Shown: positions 1 to 8,509 of the stretch, in pieces
How positions within the stretch are numbered: the stretch's first letter is position 1
How the letters are laid out: every line of letters begins with the position of its first letter
DNA from: Pseudomonas sp. H3(2019)
GTDB lineage: Bacteria; Pseudomonadota; Gammaproteobacteria; Pseudomonadales; Pseudomonadaceae
Length of the DNA: 64,000 nucleotides
Assembly (NCBI RefSeq): GCF_007713465.1
Contig: NZ_VMSG01000023.1
Location: 1 to 64,000, forward strand
Direction of reading: 5' to 3'
Notes under the pieces: model-generated
Told to the model about the DNA's origin: nothing
Database searches by the model: none
Seen by the model: only the letters and a program-made list of their open reading frames with translations
Made by a program: the position numbers and the translations under genes

Positions 1-55
1 GCAGTGGCATCAATTTAACGGGGAGTTGGTGTCCGGTTTTGAAGGGGCAAGTCCA
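1..55 (+). mobile_element. Right end of an IS2-group insertion sequence (partial)
   Basis: These 55 bases are identical to 9238-9292, the last codons of orfB plus the right terminal repeat of the complete element at 8053-9292, in the same orientation. The rest of this copy lies outside the window. Two direct copies thus bracket 56-8052, the arrangement of a composite transposon, although the outer end of this copy cannot be seen. Confidence 0.9.
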
Positions 56-117
56 TCGAGGTACTCGTATGGAGATTCTGTAGCCTGACCCGAAACGGAT
101 ACCGGTACCCGTTAGCA

Positions 118-660
118 TCACTCCGCATCATTATGGATCACGACCAGCAATTGCGCCTGCTTCTCCCCAACTGAACGTATCCGATGCGGCTTTTGGGCGT
201 TGAAATGCAGCGCATCTCCGCAATTGAGAATCACCCGTTCATTCATGAAATCCACCTCGACTTCGCCCTCGTGGACAAATAAGAACTCTTCACCAAGGTG
301 CTCTTTGAATGTCGAATCGCCGAAGGTCGTAGGGGGGCGAATGATGAATGGCAACAGGGTAAGGTCTGCGACTCTATGGGCTAATACAGCATAGTCAGCC
401 CTGTGGCCGTTATACGATAGCGATTGGCGCTCGTTGCTTCTGACTAGGCTATAGCTGGCGTGTGAGGTGGATCCTTCAGTAAAAAGCTCTTCGACACTCA
501 CGTTAAACGCCGTCGCGAGCTTTAAGGCTGCTGCAATCGACGGCGTGTTCAACCCTCTTTCCACTTTGGAGAGGTAGCTCTTGGTCATGCCAGTTTTTTC
601 GGAAAGTGCCTCAAGGGTCATCCCCAGCCGTTTTCTTAATATTTTCAGTCGGATAGACAT
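118..660 (-). CDS. XRE-family regulator with C-terminal cupin domain
   Basis: A 180-aa transcription factor. An N-terminal HTH_3/XRE helix-turn-helix occupies about residues 5-60 (motif TKSYLSKVERG), followed by a linker and a C-terminal cupin barrel at about residues 105-178 (HLGEEFLFVHEGEVE). This is the usual layout of repressors in the SutR/PuuR-like group that sense small carboxylates or amines. It is transcribed away from the aldolase gene at 813, and the shared 150-bp gap holds nested inverted repeats. It is therefore very likely the local regulator of the two aldolase genes and perhaps the oxygenase operon behind them. The ligand cannot be read from sequence. Confidence 0.85.
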   Translation of the reverse strand: MSIRLKILRKRLGMTLEALSEKTGMTKSYLSKVERGLNTPSIAAALKLATAFNVSVEELFTEGSTSHASYSLVRSNERQSLSYNGHRADYAVLAHRVADLTLLPFIIRPPTTFGDSTFKEHLGEEFLFVHEGEVEVDFMNERVILNCGDALHFNAQKPHRIRSVGEKQAQLLVVIHNDAE

Positions 661-691
661 CTACCATTTCCGTAAAAGAAAAGTTTTCAAG

Positions 692-733
692 TTGACAATG
701 ACACAAATTGTCATATATCGTCGTTTGTGTCAT
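692..733. promoter_or_regulatory. Nested inverted-repeat operator between the XRE-cupin regulator and the aldolase
   Basis: A perfect 10-bp inverted repeat (698-707 ATGACACAAA, 724-733 TTTGTGTCAT) overlaps a second one (TGACAAT 693-699 and ATTGTCA 707-713). TTGACA at 692-697 with TATATC at 714-719 is a possible sigma70 promoter toward the aldolase, so a bound repressor would cover it. The position in the divergent gap fits an XRE-cupin binding site, but binding is inferred. Confidence 0.6.
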
Positions 734-812
734 ACGTATTCTACTCGATCACCAGCGACGCTGCTGGTGGCACCGTTGACGGCGTACCTCATGGTGGCTT
801 CTAAGGATGGAC

Positions 813-1595
813 ATGGCAAAGACATTAACATTACCAAAGGATCAGCTTGTCAAGCAGGCCCTTGCAGAGATGCAAAGCAACCTCGCCGACAATACATGGA
901 CTGAGCGGGAGAAGCTGGCATTGACGTGCCGAATTCTCTATGAAAACGGCCACGATGCTGGTCTCTCGGGGCAGATTACGACCCGTGGCCCAGAGCCTGG
1001 TACGTACTACACCCAACAGTTAGGTCTGGGCTTCGACGAAGTAACAGCAAGCAATTTGCTTCTGGTTAATGAAGATTTGGACGTCCTTGAAGGCTGCGGT
1101 ATGCCTAACCCCGCTAACCGTTTCCACAGTTGGGTATATCGCGCCCGCACAGATGTGATGTGCATGATCCATACCCATCCGACCCATATTGCGGCACTCT
1201 CAATGCTCGAACTGCCTTTGGTCGTTTCGCACATGGATATATGTCCGCTTTACGACGATTGCGCCTTTTTAGAACACTGGCCCGGTATACCGGTTGGGAA
1301 TGAGGAGGGAGAGCTCATCACCCGCGCGCTCGGCGAGAAGCGGGCGGTTTTGCTTGCCCATCACGGCCAGTTGTCTACAGGGAGAACAATCGAGGAAGCT
1401 TGTGTTACCGCACTGCTGATCGAGCGCGCCGCCAAGCTGCAGTTGCTGGCCAGCGCGGCAGGCGAAATCAAGCCCATCCAACCGGAATTAGGACAAGAGG
1501 CTCACGATTGGATTTCCAGGCCCAAGCGCCACAGCGCAGCATTTAACTATTATGCGCGGCAAATACTGCGTCGGCATGCCGGCTGCCTGAGCTGA
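813..1595 (+). CDS. Class II aldolase/adducin family protein
   Basis: About 260 aa. The family is zinc-dependent aldolases, epimerases and decarboxylases acting on small oxo-acids or sugar phosphates. The zinc-site signature HTHP (about residues 120-123) and the later HHG (about 183-185) are both present, so the metal site looks intact. I chose ATG 813 over ATG 807 because TAAGGA (802-807) lies 5 nt before 813 but would overlap the earlier ATG. A DHDPS-family gene follows 28 bp downstream, suggesting one transcript in which two C-C bond enzymes work on the same substrate series. The substrate is unknown. Confidence 0.8.
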   Translation: MAKTLTLPKDQLVKQALAEMQSNLADNTWTEREKLALTCRILYENGHDAGLSGQITTRGPEPGTYYTQQLGLGFDEVTASNLLLVNEDLDVLEGCGMPNPANRFHSWVYRARTDVMCMIHTHPTHIAALSMLELPLVVSHMDICPLYDDCAFLEHWPGIPVGNEEGELITRALGEKRAVLLAHHGQLSTGRTIEEACVTALLIERAAKLQLLASAAGEIKPIQPELGQEAHDWISRPKRHSAAFNYYARQILRRHAGCLS

Positions 1596-1623
1596 ACCAA
1601 TCCACTTGCTTTACTGGAGAGAC

Positions 1624-2514
1624 ATGATGTCTACCCCTTCCATACATGGAATCATCGGTTACACCATTACCCCCTTTACTTCTAATGGAGAGGACATTGA
1701 GCTCGATGCGCTTGGCCGCTCAATTGATCGCCTGATCAGCGGCGGCGTCCACGCAATTGCCCCATTGGGCAGCACTGGTGAGGGTGCTTACCTGAGCGAT
1801 ACGGAATGGGATCAAGTCGCTGAGTTCAGTATTTCTCATGTTGCCAAGCGCGTGCCTACTATAGTCAGCGTGTCGGACTTGACCAGTGCTAACGCTGTGC
1901 GACGGGCGCGCTTTGCCGAAGCTCATGGCGCTGATGCCGTCATGGTGCTCCCATCATCATATTGGAAGCTGAGCGAGCAGGAAATCCTGCAGCATTATCA
2001 AACTATTGGTGACTCCATAAGTTTACCAATCATGCTTTATAACAACCCGGCTGTAAGTGGCACCGACATGCCGGTGGAACTTATTTTACGGATTTTCGAT
2101 ACCGTGGAAAACGTCACAATGGTCAAGGAGAGCACTGGCGATATTCAGAGGATGCACAAAATGCACCTTCTCGGAGAAGGCCGGGTGCCATTCTATAATG
2201 GGTGCAATCCGCTGGCTTTGGAAGCGTTCGCAGCTGGCGCTGTAGGCTGGTGCACTGCGGCGCCCAACCTAATAGCTGACTTGAATGGAGCACTTTATAG
2301 AGCAATTCTCGACAACGAGTTAGGTAGCGCCCGCGAGCTATTTTACAAGCAGCTGCCATTGCTGGACTTCATACTCAAAGGCGGATTGCCCGCGACCATC
2401 AAGGCGGGTCTCCGTATGACCGGGCTAGAGGCCGGAGATCCACGGCTGCCGGTGTCTGCGTTAAGTGAGGATGCCTGTCTTGAGCTACGCGCCTTACTGG
2501 CTAAATTGCTATAA
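1624..2514 (+). CDS. Dihydrodipicolinate synthase/N-acetylneuraminate lyase family aldolase
   Basis: 296 aa, the normal length for the class I aldolase superfamily that includes DapA, NanA, KDG aldolases and hydratase-aldolases. The pyruvate-binding GSTGE motif is at about 49-53, the catalytic Tyr in LYNNP at about 139, and the Schiff-base Lys in MVKES at about 168. The enzyme should therefore be active, making or splitting a pyruvate-derived C-C bond. The start at 1624 follows GGAGAG with good spacing. It lies directly after the class II aldolase and is unlikely to be housekeeping dapA, given the accessory context. The exact reaction is not predictable. Confidence 0.8.
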   Translation: MMSTPSIHGIIGYTITPFTSNGEDIELDALGRSIDRLISGGVHAIAPLGSTGEGAYLSDTEWDQVAEFSISHVAKRVPTIVSVSDLTSANAVRRARFAEAHGADAVMVLPSSYWKLSEQEILQHYQTIGDSISLPIMLYNNPAVSGTDMPVELILRIFDTVENVTMVKESTGDIQRMHKMHLLGEGRVPFYNGCNPLALEAFAAGAVGWCTAAPNLIADLNGALYRAILDNELGSARELFYKQLPLLDFILKGGLPATIKAGLRMTGLEAGDPRLPVSALSEDACLELRALLAKLL

Positions 2515-2734
2515 GACAAATTTACACGCTGGGTGAGTCATCGCCCGAACATCGATACAAAGTTTCATCGCCTTCATTAGCAATAACATTAGGCGGGATA
2601 AACTCTATCACCCTGACATGAATGACTGCTTAAATCCAATTTAAACCGTTGACCCGTGCTTGCAGCACCTGCGAGCAATATGGGCTTTCGCCTCCACCCA
2701 AATGATCAATGGGCTGCATACTTATGGAGCATCA

Positions 2735-2764
2735 TTGGTTTGCATGGGCAAATATTTTTATACA
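2735..2764 (+). promoter_or_regulatory. Possible promoter of the diiron oxygenase operon
   Basis: TTGGTT (2735-2740), an 18-bp spacer and TATACA (2759-2764) lie 21 bp before the GTG start at 2786, at the end of a 271-bp gap after the aldolase gene. The -35 match is weak. The gap suggests that the oxygenase operon may have its own promoter rather than depending only on readthrough. Confidence 0.3.
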
Positions 2765-2785
2765 GACCGAAGATAGGAAGTAATA

Positions 2786-3697
2786 GTGACGTCGCTTAAT
2801 CAGAGCTTTGGCGAAAACAATCATGTGGGCGCGATGCTCAAGAAACTATCAGAGCTGTGGGCTAACAGGGCAGCTATCAATAAGCCTCCCTTGATGTATT
2901 CTGCACTGGCGTTCGACCCTAACAAAGATGACTATAGCGAATCGCTGCTGCCCTTCAAAGACCATGAAGTGTGGCTCGAAGCACCCGCACACATTCGATC
3001 CAAATGCCTGTCTTATGCTTGGATCATTTACAACATGAAAACAATCTATATTGAATGCGATATAGTTACGCCCGTATGCGAAGACCTGATCAAATCCCCT
3101 CCCTCCGACTCAAGCAATAGGGAGATTATTCAGGAGGCCATGGCCGAAGCATTGTTGGATGAAGCCCTGCATACGAAAATGTCACTGTCCGCCTGTAACT
3201 ACATCTATAAAATGCGCGGCATCGACTACTTTAATTTCACAGATTTCAACTTGGTGAAATGGCAGCAGGATATTTTGTCATCCTGTACGGCAGCATGGGA
3301 GCGGCGGCTAACCCGATTCGGAATTGCCTGCGCCAGTGAAACATTAATAACGGATTATCTGAAAACCATGTCGGAAGATACCTCTATCCAGCCCATCTGT
3401 CATGAGGTCACAAGCGCTCACGCTATGGATGAATGGAGTCACTCAAGCGTGTTCAGCTTGGTCGCGACCGACATCGTCCAAGGGTTGGGTCGCAACGAAC
3501 GAGACTACCTCCGAGCCATTATTACTAAAACGGTAAGCATGTTTGCCGACAATGAGCTTGGCGCATGGGAGAAAGCATTCTCGATAGTTGGTCTGCAGAA
3601 TCACAAGGAACTACTACGTGATACCCAGTCTCTGGATGGAATACACATCTACACGGGCTCTGTTGAATCGTTGATTGATCGTATAGGGTTGAACTGA
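2786..3697 (+). CDS. AurF-like diiron oxygenase (p-aminobenzoate N-oxygenase family)
   Basis: 303 aa, starting with GTG behind AGGAAG. The AurF family are diiron enzymes that oxidise amines to hydroxylamine or nitro groups. Seven candidate iron ligands are present: E90, E126, H129 (EALLDEALHTK), E185, and H212, E216, H219 (AHAMDEWSH). The spacing of E126-H129 and of E185-H212-E216-H219 equals that of E136-H139 and E196-H223-E227-H230 in AurF as I recall them. The protein is somewhat shorter than AurF. It starts a tight operon with a permease (2-bp gap) and an FAD/2Fe-2S reductase, a logical electron donor. The substrate is unknown and need not be an arylamine. The family call rests on the ligand pattern rather than on overall similarity. 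Confidence 0.75.
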   Translation: MTSLNQSFGENNHVGAMLKKLSELWANRAAINKPPLMYSALAFDPNKDDYSESLLPFKDHEVWLEAPAHIRSKCLSYAWIIYNMKTIYIECDIVTPVCEDLIKSPPSDSSNREIIQEAMAEALLDEALHTKMSLSACNYIYKMRGIDYFNFTDFNLVKWQQDILSSCTAAWERRLTRFGIACASETLITDYLKTMSEDTSIQPICHEVTSAHAMDEWSHSSVFSLVATDIVQGLGRNERDYLRAIITKTVSMFADNELGAWEKAFSIVGLQNHKELLRDTQSLDGIHIYTGSVESLIDRIGLN

Positions 3698-3699
3698 TA

Positions 3700-4476
3700 A
3701 TGGATGCTTTACATTTCCAAGAGATGTTCGGGGTTTCTCTCTATGTTGTTCTTTTTCTTATAGCAGGCGCTACTGTTGCCGGTTTTATCGATTCGATTTG
3801 CGGTGGAGGCGGTCTGATATCCGTTCCCGTGCTGCTGCTCGCAGGGTTTACACCTGCTGAAGCCATAGCAGCCAATAAACTTCAGGGTACATTGGGTGGG
3901 CTAGCCTCAACCCACTATTATTTAAACAAGAAAATAATTGAATGGGCAGTGCTGAAAAAAATGACCATTGGCTCCCTTTTAGGCGGGACACTGGGCACGT
4001 TAATGGTCTATTTTGTTGGCAACAGTTTCATGGAGGCCGCGCTCCCAATAATGTTGGTAGCCATGGCGTTCTATTTTGCGTTTTCCCCTAAAGTTAGTGA
4101 CGTAGGTGGAAAAGCGGTTATGCCTATATCTATGCTGGGAGCGTCAGTCATTCCTTGTATCGGACTATATGACGGCTTCTTTGGCCCGGGAGCCGGCACG
4201 TTTTACTTGATGGCTTTGGTGTCGCTGGGTGGGATGGCCATGACTCACGCGGTCGCCTACTCTAGAGTTTTGAATTTATTCAGTAACGCTGTATCGCTAC
4301 TGATCTTTATTTTGCTCGGAAAAATGGTCTGGGTCGCCGGTTTCGCCATGTCAGTAGGCGAAGTTGCAGGCGTTTACTTGGGCTCACATCTAGTCCAGAA
4401 GAACGGCACCAAACTCGTAAAGCCATTAGTTGTTGTGGCCTGCATTGGCATGGCGATAAAGTCCATTTATAGTTGA
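3700..4476 (+). CDS. TauE/SafE family membrane permease
   Basis: 258 aa with about eight hydrophobic segments and the family motif CGGGGLISVP near residues 31-40. TauE/SafE proteins move small anions such as sulfite, sulfoacetate or other organic acids across the inner membrane, often outward. The gene starts 2 bp after the oxygenase stop and ends 6 bp before the reductase start, so it belongs to the same operon. Probable roles are uptake of the substrate or export of the product or a toxic by-product. Specificity cannot be read from the sequence. Confidence 0.85.
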   Translation: MDALHFQEMFGVSLYVVLFLIAGATVAGFIDSICGGGGLISVPVLLLAGFTPAEAIAANKLQGTLGGLASTHYYLNKKIIEWAVLKKMTIGSLLGGTLGTLMVYFVGNSFMEAALPIMLVAMAFYFAFSPKVSDVGGKAVMPISMLGASVIPCIGLYDGFFGPGAGTFYLMALVSLGGMAMTHAVAYSRVLNLFSNAVSLLIFILLGKMVWVAGFAMSVGEVAGVYLGSHLVQKNGTKLVKPLVVVACIGMAIKSIYS

Positions 4477-4482
4477 TGATTT

Positions 4483-5517
4483 ATGCATAATAGAAGTTTT
4501 CTACGCTGTGAGAATGTCACTCAAGATACTGCTTCGGTCAGAACATTCGCTTTGCGCGTGCTCGCGAAAGAAATGGCCGAGCAATGTGACATGGGTAAAT
4601 ATTTGATTTTAGAACTACCTGATCACGAAGGAGTTATTCAGCAGCGTAATTATTCGATCGTCGGTAGGCCCGAGGCAGATTTGGTCGAGATATCGGTCAA
4701 GGACACCGGCAGGTCAGGTATATCGAGTCAGCTTCATTCAAACGTGGCCGTAGATTCATTGCTGCTCTCTGCGGGAGTTGGAGGTGCTATCACTGTAGAC
4801 AGCTTGTCGGATGTGCAAAGGGTCGCCATGTTTGCAGGGGGCATTGGTATAACTTTACCCATGGCGCTCATACGCCAACTGGACATGCGGGCCAAGGAAA
4901 AAATATGGACTCCGAGTGTTCAACTGTTTGTGTCAGTGCCCTCACTTGTAGAGCTTCCTTACCTAGATGAGCTTTTGGCGATGGCACTTTCGAGCGCATG
5001 GCTCGACGTAAGAATTTTTTTGACGCAGGAAAAGTTTGTCAGTGACTCCAAGCTTTTTACCTCAGGTAGGCCGCTGCGAGCCGATTACAAGGAAATGAGT
5101 GTTCCGGACATTGCCGTGATCTGCGGAAGCAAAGATTTTGTGTCGGAAAATCGTGACGTCCTGAATCACTTGTTTCCGGAAACAAAACTACTGATAGAGA
5201 ATTTTACCCAGGTCTCTGACCAGGCGAGGAATTCCGCAGACGGAGATGAGGCGTCATGTAACGTCACTGTCTACGGAACCGATCAGCAGCATCAGGTTTC
5301 TAGGGGCGCAGCTCTACTTGGCGAGTTTGATCGATGTAATCTGAAGATCAAAAGCCAGTGTAAATCTGGTATTTGTGGCAGTTGCAGGGTGAGACTGAGA
5401 AGTGGGTCTGTACGAAGCGATGGCGATTTTGCACTGACCCCTAGAGAGCGGGAGAATGGATATATCCTTTCATGTTGCTCTTACCCGACGAGCGAGAGTA
5501 TTTGCATAGAAATATAG
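4483..5517 (+). CDS. FAD/NAD(P)H oxidoreductase with C-terminal [2Fe-2S] ferredoxin domain
   Basis: 344 aa. An N-terminal FAD-binding barrel has RNYS at 55-58, a NAD(P)-binding domain has AGGIGIT at 118-124, and a C-terminal plant-type ferredoxin domain has C293, C298, C301 (CKSGICGSC) and a fourth ligand at C331 or C332. This layout, like phthalate or vanillate reductases, passes electrons from NAD(P)H through FAD and 2Fe-2S to an oxygenase. It is the last gene of the oxygenase-permease operon, so it most likely serves the AurF-like diiron enzyme. No Rieske oxygenase is present nearby as an alternative partner. Confidence 0.85.
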   Translation: MHNRSFLRCENVTQDTASVRTFALRVLAKEMAEQCDMGKYLILELPDHEGVIQQRNYSIVGRPEADLVEISVKDTGRSGISSQLHSNVAVDSLLLSAGVGGAITVDSLSDVQRVAMFAGGIGITLPMALIRQLDMRAKEKIWTPSVQLFVSVPSLVELPYLDELLAMALSSAWLDVRIFLTQEKFVSDSKLFTSGRPLRADYKEMSVPDIAVICGSKDFVSENRDVLNHLFPETKLLIENFTQVSDQARNSADGDEASCNVTVYGTDQQHQVSRGAALLGEFDRCNLKIKSQCKSGICGSCRVRLRSGSVRSDGDFALTPRERENGYILSCCSYPTSESICIEI

Positions 5518-5868
5518 CCACCACAGGTTGGGAAGTACATTCGCCTCGGCTAAGTTATCTATCGAAGCAATCTGGATAAGGAGCCCTCGCGTGGAGCTAC
5601 TCAGGTGAGACTTGCTTCGATGATCGTCGAGATATGGCTCTGCGACTTGCGGCCAAAAGCGCTAGCGGAGCACGCCGACTCGCGACGGGCCAAAGGCCTG
5701 AGGATGGACGCCCGTGGGCCAAAACTTGGCGCAGTCAGGTTTGGTTCACGACAGCCGTACCCCGGCGGGGCAAGCCCCAAGCGGATAGACCTTGAATCGC
5801 CACCGAACTACGAGGCAGGAAGATAGCCGAAGGCCTCGCGAAGTAGGCTCTGCGTCATGACTGAGGTA
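5518..5868. other. Non-coding stretch, content not recognised
   Basis: I see no supported gene here. The stretch is richer in G+C than the operon before it, with several short inverted repeats around 5750-5850, and runs into the rulB remnant. Short open frames exist in several phases but resemble no family I know. It may be further degraded mobile or rulB-flanking DNA. Confidence 0.4.
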
Positions 5869-6130
5869 GGGCCTTGGAGAAAGTGCTCTTGGCTGCTGAT
5901 GGGGCTCCTGGTTAACCTCTGCCAAAAAGGCGAGTACACCGAAGATCTCTTTTCGATCTCTCAACCAGAAGCCTCCGAGAAAGTGAGGGGTGTTTGGGAC
6001 GCCATAAATGGGAGGTGGGGCAGGGGGGCAATGCGCCTGGCCAGTGTGCCGAGCGATCCGGACTGGGGGGCGTAGAAAGATGACGAGTCAGAGTTTCGCG
6101 ACTCGTGTTGATCAGCTTTGGACGGTGTGC
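5869..6130 (+). pseudogene. rulB/umuC-like Y-family polymerase, 3' remnant with frameshift
   Basis: The plus strand encodes a C-terminal piece of a UmuC/RulB protein: LCQKGEYTEDLFSISQPEA, then DAINGRWGRG, then LASVPSDPDWG, all typical of the RulB tail. A TAG follows at 6073-6075. One base shift in the G run at about 6065-6070 restores the normal ending RRKMTSQSFATRVDQLWTV in the next frame. The polymerase palm and finger domains are absent. rulB is a known insertion hot spot for mobile elements in Pseudomonas, and this fits a truncated leftover. No rulA is visible. Confidence 0.75.
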
Positions 6131-6321
6131 GATGAACATCTCGCTCCATTGGGTTTTATGAAAAGCTGGCGGAAAATGGCGGTAAGGTTCCTGCGGATTT
6201 GTTGAATTAGGATTGCCTTGCTTGGTAACGAATCATGCGCTGGGTGCGTATCGTGTTCCCGGGCCGATATACCTGAGGACGACGGTTCGCCACAATCAGC
6301 ATTGGAAAAATGCACTTCGAG

Positions 6322-7890
6322 TCATAGCGCGGACTCATCAGCAGAGCACCAACGATTTCGTCCTCGTTGTTTCGCCGAATATAGTTGTGCGTCAGCCGAC
6401 TTCAGCAAAGTGGCCGGCGTCACCTCTTCAGTGCTCGGCTGGCTTGTAGTAATGCCTGCACTGGCCGTGACCTTCCCTAAGGGATGCTCGGCGTGCTCAA
6501 TGTTCAGTGATCGAATTGCTTCCAAGATATCGTGGGCGACTTGTTTTGCGCCCGCGCTATCAGTGTTGGGAAGTAGGACTGTGAATTCTTCTCCACCGTA
6601 CCGGACGGCGAGATCCCCAGGCCTTTTAACCGCTTGTTGGATTGCTCCCCCAACCGCGCTCAGGCAGTCATCGCCGGCCGCATGTCCATACCTGTCGTTG
6701 TAGCGTTTGAAGTAATCGACATCGAGCATGATCAATGAGAGCGATGATCTTTGGCGCTTCGCCAAGCGAATCTCATCCAGTAGCGCGCTATCCAGCCGTC
6801 GACGATTGCCCAGTCCGGTCAGACTGTCAGTGAGTGCCATGTCTCGCATAGCTTGGTGTGCGTGACGTAACTCTCTTTCCGCCACCATTCTTTGACGGAG
6901 CTGACTCAAAACTATGAATCCAAACACCGCGAGTACGGCGATCAAGAACACCAGCACAAACCCTGTTTTTAATAGATCTCGGCGCCAAGGTGCAGTGATG
7001 GATTCACGAGACAGTCCGGCTTCAACGACCAGGGGGTAGGTGGTCAATGCCCTATAACCGTACAGGCGCTCGGTGTCGTCTATGACGGCCTTAACCTCAG
7101 CGATGCCTTCGTTGGACGCTGGCAAGTAGCGCTTAAAAATCTCGCTGTTCGCCAAGCTTTTACCGACGACAGATGCGATGAAGGGACGGCGCACCAGAAT
7201 TGTTCCGCTGCGCATGGCCAGAACCAAAGCGCCCTTGTCATCGATTTTGAAATCGCCGTAGTAGTCCACGAAGTAACTGACCTTGATCGTCCCCAGTAAT
7301 ACGCCCGCGAAGGATCCATCTGAGTTGTTCAATCGGCGAGAGATGGGAATGATGAGATCGTCGGTTGATCTACTTCTGACTACTTCGCCGATACGCACGT
7401 TTCGATCATCATGAGTGCGGTGATACTGGAAATAGTCCCGGTCTGCGTTGTTCGCCGGCTCAGGGATGGTTTCCTTGTCGGTCACGATCCATTGGCCGTC
7501 AGAGCCGTAAATAAACAGTCCGTGCAGCTGTGGCATTATTTTGGATTGCTGAACCAATAGTTTGTGGATGCGAAGGACGTTGATGTTCTGTAAGCCGTCG
7601 CCTTCCACCCGCTCACCGAGCGCGGCGGTCAGTACATCTACTTGCCGAATGGCATCTTCCGCGTGCTGAGCCGTCGCACGAGCCAGATTCGTTACGGAGT
7701 CGCGGGCAGATTCAAAGGCAGCACGATAATCGCGCCATGTCCGCCAGCCCTCAACTGCCACGAATGCGACGATTACTACCAGCATGAAGCTGGTTATGAG
7801 TCGGAATGTAGCTCCAGCCCGCACAGCCTTCGCAGTGATGGTTTCAGTGGAGCTGTCTGTCTTGTCCTCTGACTGCATGCATCCAAGCAT
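6322..7890 (-). CDS. Membrane diguanylate cyclase (Cache-like sensor plus GGDEF)
   Basis: 522 aa. A first membrane helix lies at about residues 28-48, a periplasmic PDC/dCache-like sensing region at about 50-290, a second helix at about 305-330, and a C-terminal GGDEF domain at about 355-510. The active-site motif is GGEEF, and RPGD sits just before it as a product-inhibition I-site (RxxD). The enzyme should make cyclic di-GMP from two GTP and be feedback controlled. AAAAGGAC before the ATG at 7890 supports that start. It lies alone between the rulB remnant and the IS, so its link to the oxygenase operon is only positional. Confidence 0.9.
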   Translation of the reverse strand: MLGCMQSEDKTDSSTETITAKAVRAGATFRLITSFMLVVIVAFVAVEGWRTWRDYRAAFESARDSVTNLARATAQHAEDAIRQVDVLTAALGERVEGDGLQNINVLRIHKLLVQQSKIMPQLHGLFIYGSDGQWIVTDKETIPEPANNADRDYFQYHRTHDDRNVRIGEVVRSRSTDDLIIPISRRLNNSDGSFAGVLLGTIKVSYFVDYYGDFKIDDKGALVLAMRSGTILVRRPFIASVVGKSLANSEIFKRYLPASNEGIAEVKAVIDDTERLYGYRALTTYPLVVEAGLSRESITAPWRRDLLKTGFVLVFLIAVLAVFGFIVLSQLRQRMVAERELRHAHQAMRDMALTDSLTGLGNRRRLDSALLDEIRLAKRQRSSLSLIMLDVDYFKRYNDRYGHAAGDDCLSAVGGAIQQAVKRPGDLAVRYGGEEFTVLLPNTDSAGAKQVAHDILEAIRSLNIEHAEHPLGKVTASAGITTSQPSTEEVTPATLLKSADAQLYSAKQRGRNRWCSADESAL

Positions 7891-7941
7891 CTAGTTGTCC
7901 TTTTACGACTGTTCTACACACGCCCCTCTGGATGCATGCGG

Positions 7942-8052
7942 TTAGTGCCTTATGGAAAGGTACCACTCAGCATAGGGGGTATTGCCGACTTGGTAACTAT
8001 TGAAATCGGGACTCCCATCGTCCCACCAAACCGGCCCGCGCTCCCCAAGCGC
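7942..8052 (-). pseudogene. 3' end of an unidentified gene cut by the IS
   Basis: Reading leftward from the IS left end, an open frame of 36 codons (GPVWWDDGSPDFNSYQV, then NTPYAEWYLSIRH and stop) has the look of a conserved protein C terminus. Its upstream part is missing because the IS2-group element begins at 8053. I do not recognise the family. Confidence 0.55.
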
Positions 8053-8116
8053 TGAACGAGCCCCATGAAAGACAGGACACCGTTTCCCCCTTACGATAAG
8101 GGATAGGCAAACGGTT

Positions 8117-8509
8117 ATGTTTATGACTAATAGCAACGATAAGAGTGGTGAGCTTTTGGGCCAGGAGCGGCGTCGTCGCTGGAGCCCAGAGCAAAAGCTG
8201 GCCATGGTTCGAGAGAGCCTTGAACCGGGACAAAGCGTTTCGGTCGTGGCTCGGCGCAACGGCATCAATGCCAACCAGTTGTTCCTGTGGCGCAAGCTGT
8301 ACCAGGACGGCAGTCTATCAGCGGTCAGTGCTGGCGAAGCCGTGGTACCGGCCTCCGAGCTGAGCGATGCGCTCAAGCAGATCCGTGAACTGCAACGGAT
8401 GCTGGGCAAGAAAACGATGGAAGCAGAAATCCTCAAAGAGGCCGTGGAGATCGCCCGGTCGCGAAAATGGATTGCGCACTCACCCTTGTTGCCGGGGGAC
8501 GACCAGTGA
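8117..8509 (+). CDS. IS2-group transposase OrfA (InsC-like)
   Basis: 130 aa. An HTH_Tnp_1 domain (RRRWSPEQKLAMVRESLEPG, then SVVARRNGINANQLFLWRK) is followed by a leucine-zipper-like tail (IRELQRMLGKKTMEAEILKE), as in the OrfA of IS2. It binds the element ends. It overlaps orfB by 43 bp. An A4 run at 8464-8467 just before the orfB ATG is a possible -1 frameshift site for the OrfAB fusion, but it is shorter than the classical IS2 slippery run. Confidence 0.9.
   Translation: MFMTNSNDKSGELLGQERRRRWSPEQKLAMVRESLEPGQSVSVVARRNGINANQLFLWRKLYQDGSLSAVSAGEAVVPASELSDALKQIRELQRMLGKKTMEAEILKEAVEIARSRKWIAHSPLLPGDDQ

Noticed and set aside
5605..5826. 73-codon plus-strand frame after the reductase gene
   Set aside because: No ribosome binding site, unusual composition and no recognisable motif; the stretch looks non-coding.
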